DNA of 6,771 nucleotides from an uncultured Leuconostoc sp. (GTDB taxonomy: Bacteria; Bacillota; Bacilli; Lactobacillales; Lactobacillaceae): assembly GCA_900554745.1 (NCBI GenBank), contig USIU01000068.1, forward strand, positions 1-6,771. Reading direction: 5' to 3'. The notes beneath the pieces were generated by a model that was given only the letters and a program-made list of their open reading frames with translations, was not told where the DNA came from and did no database searches. This document shows, in pieces, positions 1 to 4,905 of the stretch (within the stretch, counting starts at the first letter, position 1; each line of letters begins with the position of its first letter). The position numbers and the translations under genes are program-made.

Positions 1-708
1 GGGGTCAGCTTTGTGCATGATCTCAGCGGTGGGATCGATGGTTTGGTGGCCGAAATAAGCGCCCACCCAACTGTCAGCGGAGCGATGTTCTTGAATGGAA
101 GGCGCTAAATCCAGGTCTTGTAAGCGGGTTGGCCCGTAAAAATCAATCACCGCTTTAAACGTGCGGTTTTTAGGCGTGGTTTTGAAGAAGGCGGCCTCAT
201 TTTGGGTCGCGGCCGTCATGATGGCGGTGTAAGCCCCTGATGATTCGCCCCAAAGGATGATTTGGTCGGGATCAATATGATAATCTTTGGCATGCGCGAC
301 GAGAAAATCAATAGCGGCGTTGACATCCTGAATCGTGGACGGGAAAGTGCCGCCTTTGTCACTCCCTTGATACGCCACGGCGGCCACAACATAACCCTGT
401 TGGGCAATGTCAACGAGGTGGGGTAAATGCAGGCCGATTTCTTGGGTAGCAAAGGCCGAGCCTTGAATCCAAACAATTAAGGGGAATTGCCGCTGATCAT
501 TGATACCAGTTTCTGGGATGTAGACGGGTGGGACTAAAATATCCAGTAGCAAGTCAGGTTGCCGCTCGTCATAGGCAATATTAGTGAAACACATGGGGAT
601 TTTGGGTGTGTCGTCACCGGCTAAAACGGTGGCCCCAGGGACAGGTGTCTGGTCTTCAGGAAAATCCTGGACTGAAAATGGGGTAAGATACTGTGGGTGT
701 GTGGACAA
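1..708 (-). CDS. Carboxylesterase / HSL-like alpha/beta hydrolase, N-terminal part (cut by window edge)
   Basis: This is an open frame of 236 codons that runs off the left edge, so the C-terminus with the catalytic Asp and His is not visible. The fold is recognisable as an alpha/beta hydrolase of the carboxylesterase type (COG0657 / bacterial BD-FAE-like). It has a beta strand ending in LIVWIQGSAF (about residues 77-86) at the oxyanion-hole position, then GYVVAAVAYQGS (105-116), FPSTIQDVNAAIDFL (122-136), IDPDQIILWGESSG (145-158) with nucleophile Ser156 in GESSG, and VIDFYGPT (187-194). There is no signal peptide, so it is probably cytoplasmic. I chose the TTG start at 708 because GGAGGT lies 8 bases upstream. 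An in-frame ATG at 762 overlaps the -10 box of the promoter and has no ribosome binding site. It is transcribed divergently from the transporter operon and shares its control region. The usual HGGG oxyanion motif is replaced by QGSA. The substrate is unknown, but a short acyl or aryl ester is likely. Confidence 0.85.
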   Translation of the reverse strand, partial: MSTHPQYLTPFSVQDFPEDQTPVPGATVLAGDDTPKIPMCFTNIAYDERQPDLLLDILVPPVYIPETGINDQRQFPLIVWIQGSAFATQEIGLHLPHLVDIAQQGYVVAAVAYQGSDKGGTFPSTIQDVNAAIDFLVAHAKDYHIDPDQIILWGESSGAYTAIMTAATQNEAAFFKTTPKNRTFKAVIDFYGPTRLQDLDLAPSIQEHRSADSWVGAYFGHQTIDPTAEIMHKADP

Positions 709-760
709 TGGACTGACCTCCGAATCATCGTTAAGTTTATCGCAATTATAATACGACTTC

Positions 761-789
761 ATAGTAAACGCGTTGCCATAATATGTCAA
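761..789 (-). promoter_or_regulatory. Sigma-A promoter of the divergent esterase
   Basis: Read on the minus strand, a perfect TTGACA (789-784) is followed by a 17-base spacer and TACTAT (766-761), five of six matches to the -10 consensus. Transcription would start near 754, leaving a leader of about 45 bases before the TTG start at 708. This position excludes the in-frame ATG at 762 as the translation start. Confidence 0.75.
764..777. promoter_or_regulatory. Putative LacI-type operator O1 (AACGCGTT core)
   Basis: GTAAACGCGTTGCC contains the perfect CG-centred palindrome AACGCGTT (767-774), of the kind bound by LacI/GalR regulators. On the minus strand it is the last 8 bases of the spacer, touching the -10 box of the esterase promoter, so a bound repressor would block RNA polymerase. 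A nearly identical element occupies the same position in the opposite promoter (888-895). The likely ligand is the LacI-family protein encoded at 3130-4113; this assignment is inference. Confidence 0.5.
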
Positions 790-872
790 GCGCAAAGCAT
801 AATGATAAAAATTTATTTATTAAACATTACAGGTATAAAATAGTTAGATTGTGACATATTTATGACGTACGA

Positions 873-901
873 TTGACACAATAAAATAACGCGATTATAA
901 T
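873..901 (+). promoter_or_regulatory. Consensus sigma-A promoter of the transporter operon
   Basis: A perfect TTGACA (873-878), a 17-base spacer and a perfect TATAAT (896-901) make a full-consensus promoter. Such strong basal promoters normally need repression, which fits the operator-like element in the spacer and the cre-like site just downstream. Transcription is expected to start near 908, giving a leader of about 50 bases before the ATG at 958. Confidence 0.85.
888..895. promoter_or_regulatory. Putative LacI-type operator O2 (AACGCGAT)
   Basis: AACGCGAT occupies the final 8 bases of the promoter spacer, immediately before the TATAAT of the transporter operon. It differs by one base from AACGCGTT, which lies at the identical position in the divergent esterase promoter. 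It sits within ATAA-N5-TTAT (886-898), so some dyad symmetry surrounds it. Binding by the local LacI-family protein is inferred from position and symmetry. Confidence 0.45.
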
Positions 902-915
902 AAAGGCGGTTAAAA

Positions 916-930
916 ATGTAAGCGCTTTCG
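916..930. promoter_or_regulatory. cre-like site (probable CcpA binding)
   Basis: The site contains TGTAAGCGCTTTCG and matches the Gram-positive cre consensus WTGNAANCGNWNNCW at every specified position except the last. It begins about 8 bases after the predicted transcription start, where CcpA bound with HPr-Ser-P would repress by blocking or roadblocking transcription. This suggests the transporter operon is shut down on preferred sugars. Because CcpA is itself a LacI-family protein, the local regulator could also use this site. Confidence 0.65.
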
Positions 931-957
931 CTGACCTTGATTGAGGAGGATACTCAA

Positions 958-2325
958 ATGGAACAGAAATTAACCGTTGCAAACAAAGTTGCCTATGGTA
1001 TGAGTGACTTTGGTAATAACTTGGTGTTTGTCGCCGCGACAAACTACCTCATGTTTTACTATACGGATGTCGCGAGCATTAGCTTAGCGGCAACCGGGAT
1101 TTTGTTTTTGGTCGTCCGGATTTTTGATGCCTTTGCCGGGCCGGTATTTGGCATCTTAGTCGATAAGACGCAAACCCGTTTTGGTAAGGTACGGCCGTGG
1201 TTCTTATGGATGGCGGTGCCATATGCAGTCTCGGCTGTGCTGCTTTTCTCCATTGCATTCTTTCCGGTGAATGCGCGGTTGCCGTTGGCTTATGCCACGT
1301 ATGCTATTTTTACCGTCTGTTTTGCTGGTTTAGGTACGGCGATCAATGCGATTTTGCCAAGTCTGTCGGGGGATGCCAATGAGCGTGCCTCAGCTAATAT
1401 GTTCCGTAACGTCTTGGGGCAACTGGGTGGTTTGATTTCTGGTTTAGCAATTTTACCGCTAGTCTCACTGTTTGGTGGACTCAATAGTCCCAAAGGCTTT
1501 ACGATTGCGATGGGGATTTTTGCGGTGGTGCTAGTGATGGCTGAAGTCTTCACGTTTACCAATGTGCGCGAGAACGTCACGCCAGCACAAGAAAAGCCGG
1601 TGCCGTTGCACGAGAGTATTAAGGCGTTGCTCCCTAATGGGCCATGGTGGATGATTATCATCACCAACATCATTATCTTCATCGGGGTTGTGGTCAAAAA
1701 CTCCTCAACGGTTTACTTCTTTAAGTATGTGTTGCACAATGAAGGCATGTCAGCGATTGCTAATTTACTGAGTGCGTTGGCGATGATTATGGGTGCCATT
1801 ACGATTCCGTTTTTGATTCGACATTTTCAAATGCGCACCGTTGTGATTGGTAATTTGGGTGTTGCGATTATCGGTCAAGGTGTCTTATATGTTGCAGCAC
1901 AACAAGCGGCAATGAGTGTGGCGCTCGTTGGGGTGGCTGTCTCAGCCTTTGGTCTTGGCGCGGCCCAGAGTTTAATGTTTGTGATGACTGCGGAAACGGT
2001 CGACTTTGGCGAATGGCGCTTTGGCGTCCGGGCCCAAGGGTTGTTGACGTCTGTTTCGGCCATTGGGGCCAGTATCGGTGCCGGACTAGCCGGTGTTATT
2101 AACAGTGACATTCTGGCACATTTCCACTTTGTCCCTAATGTAACCCAAACGGCTTCAGGGATTATGGGCATTAATGTTTGCTTTGTGTATGGCCCAGCCA
2201 TCATTGATGCCATTTGTATCATCAGTATTATGTTTTATGGTTTGGATAAAGTCAGTGCTAAGATGCACGCCGATTTGCAGGCAAAGCGCCAAGCTGAATT
2301 AAATGAAGGAGTCATGAATTCATGA
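958..2325 (+). CDS. GPH-family (MelB/XylP-like) sugar/glycoside transporter
   Basis: This is a 455-residue, about 12-helix inner-membrane transporter of the glycoside-pentoside-hexuronide:cation symporter family (MFS). The family signature is clear: AYGMSDFGNN (12-21), YLMFYYTDV (30-38), helix II RIFDAFAGPVFGILVDKTQTRFGKVRPW (54-81, written here by its landmarks RIFDAFAGP and RFGKVRPW), and the C-terminal half with AETVDFGEWRFGVRAQG (345-361) and GINVCFVYGPAI (404-415). The length fits a stand-alone MelB/XylP type; the C-terminal EIIA domain of LacS is absent. I start it at ATG 958, behind GAGGAGGA (943-950), not at the upstream TTG 937, which lies before the ribosome binding site. Asp57 aligns with the MelB Asp55, but the MelB Asn58 and Asp59 positions are Ala60 and Gly61, so cation coupling may be altered. 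It is first gene of the operon, overlapping the hydrolase gene by ATGA. The substrate cannot be read from sequence. Confidence 0.9.
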   Translation: MEQKLTVANKVAYGMSDFGNNLVFVAATNYLMFYYTDVASISLAATGILFLVVRIFDAFAGPVFGILVDKTQTRFGKVRPWFLWMAVPYAVSAVLLFSIAFFPVNARLPLAYATYAIFTVCFAGLGTAINAILPSLSGDANERASANMFRNVLGQLGGLISGLAILPLVSLFGGLNSPKGFTIAMGIFAVVLVMAEVFTFTNVRENVTPAQEKPVPLHESIKALLPNGPWWMIIITNIIIFIGVVVKNSSTVYFFKYVLHNEGMSAIANLLSALAMIMGAITIPFLIRHFQMRTVVIGNLGVAIIGQGVLYVAAQQAAMSVALVGVAVSAFGLGAAQSLMFVMTAETVDFGEWRFGVRAQGLLTSVSAIGASIGAGLAGVINSDILAHFHFVPNVTQTASGIMGINVCFVYGPAIIDAICIISIMFYGLDKVSAKMHADLQAKRQAELNEGVMNS

Positions 2326-3098
2326 TTAAATATGTCAACACCACCATTAAGGGGTTAACTTTGCGGGGGACAGCTTACGTGCCCGAAGGGATTACTAGTC
2401 CAGTGCCGACAGTACTGCTATTTCACGGTTTTGGGGCGGTACGAGACGAATATTTCTGTTCGTTTGTCCAGATCAGTCGCCAATTGGCGCAGCGGGGGAT
2501 TGCCGCGATTGCCTTTGATTTCTCGGGTCATGGTGAAAGTGATGGCGATTTTATCGACTTCACGTTTAGTAATGAAGTCTATGAAGGAACCCAATTAGTG
2601 GCGTTTGTGAAGACGTTGGATTTTGTGGATGAGACACGGGTGGCGTTGCTGGGGATGAGTCTAGGTAGTGTGGCGGCCAGTATGGTCGCCGGACTGGTTG
2701 GCGATGCGGTGAGTGGCTTATGCCTGTGGTCACCAGCCGCCGTTTTCCAAGATGAAATCGTGAACAATCACACCCTGCAGGGCAAGTCAATTGCCACGGT
2801 TGCAGCACAAGGTTATTTTGATTTTAATTCAATGAAGTTAGGGCCAGAATTTTTTGAGGATGTCAAAACTATTGCCATTTACCCAACAGCAGCGCAGTAT
2901 CTGGGACCGGTGAAAATTATTCATGGTGCCGCCGATACGATTGCACCCGTGGCCTATGCGCAAAAATATGTGGCCGCTTATCAACAGCCCGTTGATTTGA
3001 CGATTGTGCCGGGTGCTGATCATAGTTGGGGGGATGTGCCAACACGGGAATCATTATTTGACGCAACGTTGGCTTTTTTTGATAAACTATATAAATAG
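2322..3098 (+). CDS. Alpha/beta hydrolase, cinnamoyl/feruloyl-esterase-like
   Basis: This 258-residue cytoplasmic serine hydrolase resembles the lactobacillar cinnamoyl (feruloyl) esterases such as LJ0536 in length and motif spacing. Visible elements are the oxyanion motif LLFHGFGA (32-39), FDFSGHGESDG (65-75), nucleophile Ser113 in GMSLG (111-115), the acid Asp205 after IIHGAAD (199-205), and His234 in GADHSW (231-236). The catalytic triad therefore looks intact. A lid-like insert lies at about 138-190, between the nucleophile and the acid. The ATG overlaps the transporter stop (ATGA), with GAAGGAG at 2305-2311 as ribosome binding site, so translation is probably coupled. Its place directly behind a transporter suggests it cleaves an ester in the imported compound. 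The ester type (hydroxycinnamoyl, acetyl or other) cannot be decided from sequence; a generic acyl hydrolase is possible. Confidence 0.85.
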   Translation: MIKYVNTTIKGLTLRGTAYVPEGITSPVPTVLLFHGFGAVRDEYFCSFVQISRQLAQRGIAAIAFDFSGHGESDGDFIDFTFSNEVYEGTQLVAFVKTLDFVDETRVALLGMSLGSVAASMVAGLVGDAVSGLCLWSPAAVFQDEIVNNHTLQGKSIATVAAQGYFDFNSMKLGPEFFEDVKTIAIYPTAAQYLGPVKIIHGAADTIAPVAYAQKYVAAYQQPVDLTIVPGADHSWGDVPTRESLFDATLAFFDKLYK

Positions 3099-3129
3099 AA
3101 AAGAGTCATTTGAACCGAGGGTCGATAAA

Positions 3130-4113
3130 TTGGGTTATACGTTAAAAGATGTGGCAGAACGCGCCGGCGTTTCTCTGACAACAGTGTCACGTGTGATTAA
3201 CAAGCGTGGTTATTTCTCCGAACAAACAGAAGCGCGTATTTATGCGGCGATGCAAGCACTAAACTATCAGCCAAATTCAGTGGCGCGATCGCTGTCAGGG
3301 AAAAAAACCAAGTTGATCGGGGTCATTTTAACGAATACCCAAAACCCATTTAATGCCGAATTACTGGAAAAAATTGAGGCCGAGTTATTTGAACGGTCCT
3401 ATAAGGTCATTATTGCCAATAGTTTAGATAATCCGGAAAAGGAGCGTGCCTATATTAGCATGCTTCAATCAAATCAAGTGGATGGGTTGATTACGGCGTC
3501 TCACAATATGATTATTGATGCCTATCACGATTTGAATTTGCCGATAGTATCGCTTGACCGTTATTTTGGACCACATATTCCAACCGTTAGTTCGGATAAT
3601 TTCTCGGGCGGACAACTGGCCGCCCAACACCTAATTGCGGGTGGCGCCAAGCGTCTGCTGGTGCTTTCGGGTGAAATTCATGATATTAACCCAACGGTGG
3701 ATCGTACCAATGGGTTCATGGCCACGAGTCAAAAAAACGGTCTCACGCCAATTGTTCAAGTAATGCCGAGTGATGCCACGGTGAATTTCCGAAAAATGTT
3801 AATTCATCAAGCCATTACCGAACAACAACCTGATGGCATTATGGCCACCGATGATACCACCGCCCTTTTGGTGCTGGAGGCCTTGCGTACAATGAATTTG
3901 CGTGTGCCACAAGATGTCCAAGTCGTTGGCTATGATGGCAGTGCGTTTATTTTACAGAGTTTCCCAGAATTGTCGACGGTGGTGCAACCGATCGCTGATT
4001 TGGCCAAGACATTGGTCGAAGCACTACTCACTAAAATCGATCAGCCAGAACGCTTACAAGAGCGTCAGTATATGTTCCCAGTCACATTTCATCGCGGGAC
4101 GACGACGAAATAA
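3130..4113 (+). CDS. LacI-family transcriptional repressor
   Basis: This is a 327-residue regulator with the standard LacI/GalR layout. The N-terminal helix-turn-helix is TLKDVAERAGVSLTTVSRVI (4-23), and the hinge helix lies in YQPNSVARSLSGKK (46-59). The periplasmic-binding-like effector domain runs from IGVILTNTQNPF (63-74) through SLDRYF (141-146), DRTNGF (191-196, with the family's effector-contact Arg192), MATDDTTA (238-245) and QVVGYDG (264-270). I place the start at TTG 3130, with GAGGG about 9 bases upstream. No ATG or GTG sits at a sensible position, and the upstream frame extends into the hydrolase gene. It begins 31 bases after the hydrolase stop, with no promoter apparent, so it is the third gene of the operon and would autoregulate it. 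The likely operators are the AACGCG elements in the divergent promoter region. The effector is probably the transported compound or its hydrolysis product. Confidence 0.9.
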   Translation: MGYTLKDVAERAGVSLTTVSRVINKRGYFSEQTEARIYAAMQALNYQPNSVARSLSGKKTKLIGVILTNTQNPFNAELLEKIEAELFERSYKVIIANSLDNPEKERAYISMLQSNQVDGLITASHNMIIDAYHDLNLPIVSLDRYFGPHIPTVSSDNFSGGQLAAQHLIAGGAKRLLVLSGEIHDINPTVDRTNGFMATSQKNGLTPIVQVMPSDATVNFRKMLIHQAITEQQPDGIMATDDTTALLVLEALRTMNLRVPQDVQVVGYDGSAFILQSFPELSTVVQPIADLAKTLVEALLTKIDQPERLQERQYMFPVTFHRGTTTK

Positions 4114-4121
4114 TGCCGTAA

Positions 4122-4160
4122 AAAAGACAGCCACGCTGCATTCCAGTGTGGCTGTCTTTT
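4122..4160 (+). terminator. Rho-independent terminator of the transporter-hydrolase-regulator operon
   Basis: A 17-base stem (4122-4138 with 4144-4160) contains one G.U pair and encloses the loop CATTC. The stem begins AAAA and ends TTTT, so it could act in both directions. It starts 8 bases after the regulator stop codon. Confidence 0.9.
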
Positions 4161-4193
4161 GGTGTGCAATTTTAAGTCGCATGAGCAAAATAA

Positions 4194-4231
4194 AAAAGGC
4201 TGCTATCTCGGGAGATAATCAAAAGCCTTTT
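4194..4231. terminator. Second terminator-like hairpin with nested inner stem
   Basis: AAAAGGCT (4194-4201) pairs with AGCCTTTT (4224-4231). Inside lies a second stem, TATCT (4204-4208) with AGATA (4213-4217), capped by CGGG. The A-run before and T-run after allow termination on either strand. It lies about 35 bases beyond the operon terminator, so it may be a back-up terminator, a terminator for leftward transcription, or a remnant of a lost gene's end. Confidence 0.5.
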
Positions 4232-4270
4232 AATAGTTGGCGTTGCGCCTATCAATAAAGAAAAGAAGTG

Positions 4271-4295
4271 ATAGCCAGTTGGTTAGGTTGGCTAT
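4271..4295. repeat. Inverted repeat ATAGCCA...TGGCTAT
   Basis: ATAGCCA (4271-4277) and TGGCTAT (4289-4295) form a perfect 7-base stem around an 11-base loop. There is no T-run afterwards, so it is not a terminator. Its function is unknown. Confidence 0.4.
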
Positions 4296-4382
4296 GGCTT
4301 AAATATTACAGTTAAAAATTTAAATAAAAATATATTCAGGATAAAATGAAAATAAAATTTTGAACCATATCAGCGGTGTAAA

Positions 4383-4414
4383 AAAACGCCCGGCAATGAA
4401 GAGGTGGGCGTTTT
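4383..4414 (+). terminator. Terminator-like hairpin before a short ORF
   Basis: AAAACGCCC (4383-4391) pairs perfectly with GGGCGTTTT (4406-4414) around a 14-base loop. The stem is flanked by A and T runs but the T-run is only four bases, so termination strength is uncertain. A strong ribosome binding site (GGAAGGAGA, 4416-4424) and an ATG (4435) follow directly, so it could be a regulatory hairpin rather than a gene end. Confidence 0.5.
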
Positions 4415-4434
4415 AGGAAGGAGATATAAAAAGA

Positions 4435-4497
4435 ATGTTACCACGGTTACGTGATAATTGTAGTGTAACAAGAAGAAAATGGTGTGTCATGGTATAA
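4435..4497 (+). CDS. Possible 20-residue peptide ORF with good ribosome binding site
   Basis: An ATG at 4435 follows GGAAGGAGA (4416-4424) and opens a frame of 20 codons to TAA at 4495-4497. The peptide begins MLPRLRDN and is basic (four Arg and one Lys), with two cysteines and no membrane segment. I do not recognise it. The initiation signal is better than chance would suggest. Even so, the length is minimal, and it could be a leader peptide, a truncated remnant or a coincidence. Confidence 0.2.
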   Translation: MLPRLRDNCSVTRRKWCVMV

Positions 4498-4518
4498 ATC
4501 GTTAAAAATGGTATAAAT
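4489..4518 (+). repeat. 11-base direct repeat ATGGTATAAAT
   Basis: ATGGTATAAAT occurs at 4489-4499 and again at 4508-4518, spaced 19 bases from start to start. The TATAAA part resembles a -10 box, but no convincing -35 was seen for either copy. It ends directly against the ATG of the short ORF at 4519. Confidence 0.5.
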
Positions 4519-4596
4519 ATGCGTGTTTTGGTAAAAAAGTATCAGTTATCTCTGAATGCGTCTGACAGCGTGCTACTGGATCAAACAGCAGGTTGA
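4519..4596 (+). pseudogene. Short coding-like stretch, possible N-terminal remnant of a TnpB-type protein
   Basis: ATG 4519 opens 25 codons to TGA at 4594-4596. The translation starts MRVLVKKYQLSLN and ends SVLLDQTAG. That pattern of a basic strand, 'L.lN..d...LdqTaG', recalls the first 25-30 residues of IS200/IS605 OrfB (TnpB) proteins, where a helix-turn-helix domain begins. No ribosome binding site precedes it, and nothing TnpB-like follows the stop. The stop also overlaps the -35 box of the T-box promoter. The resemblance is by eye only and the stretch is short. Confidence 0.2.
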
Positions 4597-4621
4597 CAGG
4601 ATAAATGAGACATAGTACACT
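4593..4621 (+). promoter_or_regulatory. Sigma-A promoter of the T-box/NhaC transcription unit
   Basis: A perfect TTGACA (4593-4598), a 17-base spacer and TACACT (4616-4621, four of six consensus matches) predict transcription from about 4628. The T-box Stem I begins about 10 bases later, which supports this promoter. Confidence 0.75.
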
Positions 4622-4627
4622 AGGACT

Positions 4628-4861
4628 ACTTGAAATTAGCACTTATTTGAGTAGGATGAACATTCGGCGTGAAGAGAAGCAGTGGTTGGTGAAAACTGCA
4701 CAGGTGTTACAATCCGAAATACAGCTATCGATTTAAGCGTGGCAGCACCATGTTATCAAATGCCAAAGTGATGCGTTTTTTAACGCGTAAGCTGGGTGGT
4801 ACCACGGATTTTTAATTGTCGATTCGTCCCTTCTGTCAAAGTGACAGCAGGGACTTTTTTT
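4628..4861 (+). ncRNA. T-box riboswitch leader, probable tyrosine (UAC) specifier
   Basis: This leader senses uncharged tRNA and lets transcription continue only when the cognate amino acid is scarce. The T-box core TGGGTGGTACCACGG (4793-4807) is clear. Its UGGU (4797-4800) would pair with a tRNA end ACCA, that is, discriminator A. Stem I shows GAGTA (4649-4653), GGAT (4654-4657) with ATCC (4712-4715), the conserved AGAG (4674 onward region) and a distal stem GCAGT/ACTGC (4679-4683/4695-4699) enclosing GGTTGGTGAAA. The specifier loop reads GAAA-TAC-A (4716-4723), giving UAC at 4720-4722. Stem II is probably TGGCA/TGCCA (4740-4744/4761-4765), and Stem III GCGTT/AACGC (4773-4777/4782-4786). The antiterminator pairs GGG 4794-4796 with CCC 4828-4830 and ACGGA with TTCGT, competing with the terminator at 4826-4861. 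The T-box call is firm; the amino acid is less so, because the pairing just below the specifier is weak. Confidence 0.92.
4826..4861 (+). terminator. T-box attenuator terminator
   Basis: GTCCC (4826-4830) pairs with GGGAC (4850-4854) and CTGTCA (4833-4838) with TGACAG (4842-4847), with a TT/CA internal loop, followed by seven Ts (4855-4861). The 5' arm GTCCC is also the 3' arm of the antiterminator, which is the switch of a class I T-box. It ends 44 bases before the transporter ATG. Confidence 0.9.
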
Positions 4862-4905
4862 ATTGTAAAAAACATCAGGAAACTGATGGCGACAGGAGAA
4901 AAAAT

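Larger units (their letters stand above)
4161..4592. other. Intergenic region without a confident gene
   Basis: About 430 bases separate the operon terminator from the T-box promoter. They are AT-rich, especially 4296-4365, and contain three further hairpins, a direct repeat and two very short ORFs, listed separately. No tRNA, CRISPR array or conserved protein was seen on either strand. The mixture of terminator-like hairpins and short coding-like stretches is compatible with a scar from lost genes or a mobile element, but could also hide a small RNA. Confidence 0.6.

Noticed and set aside
709..762. In-frame ATG at 762 as start of the esterase
   Set aside because: It overlaps the -10 box of the esterase promoter, so it would not be transcribed, and it lacks a ribosome binding site; TTG 708 has GGAGGT 8 bases upstream.
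937..957. TTG 937 as start of the GPH transporter
   Set aside because: The codons from 937 to 957 contain the ribosome binding site GAGGAGGA itself; ATG 958 is correctly spaced and gives the family's usual N-terminus.
1290..1697. Minus-strand frame of 135 codons within the transporter gene
   Set aside because: It is an antisense shadow of the GPH gene with no initiation signal.
3004..3129. Extended N-terminus of the LacI-family protein into the hydrolase gene
   Set aside because: The extra 42 residues have no family counterpart and are out-of-frame hydrolase coding sequence; TTG 3130 gives a helix-turn-helix right at the N-terminus, as usual.
3902..4258. Plus-strand frame of 118 codons across the end of the regulator gene
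   Set aside because: It is a shifted frame over the regulator that continues through its terminator, with no start signals or domain.
4816..4905. Extended N-terminus of the NhaC-type protein
   Set aside because: It would translate the T-box terminator; ATG 4906 has AGGAG at the right distance.
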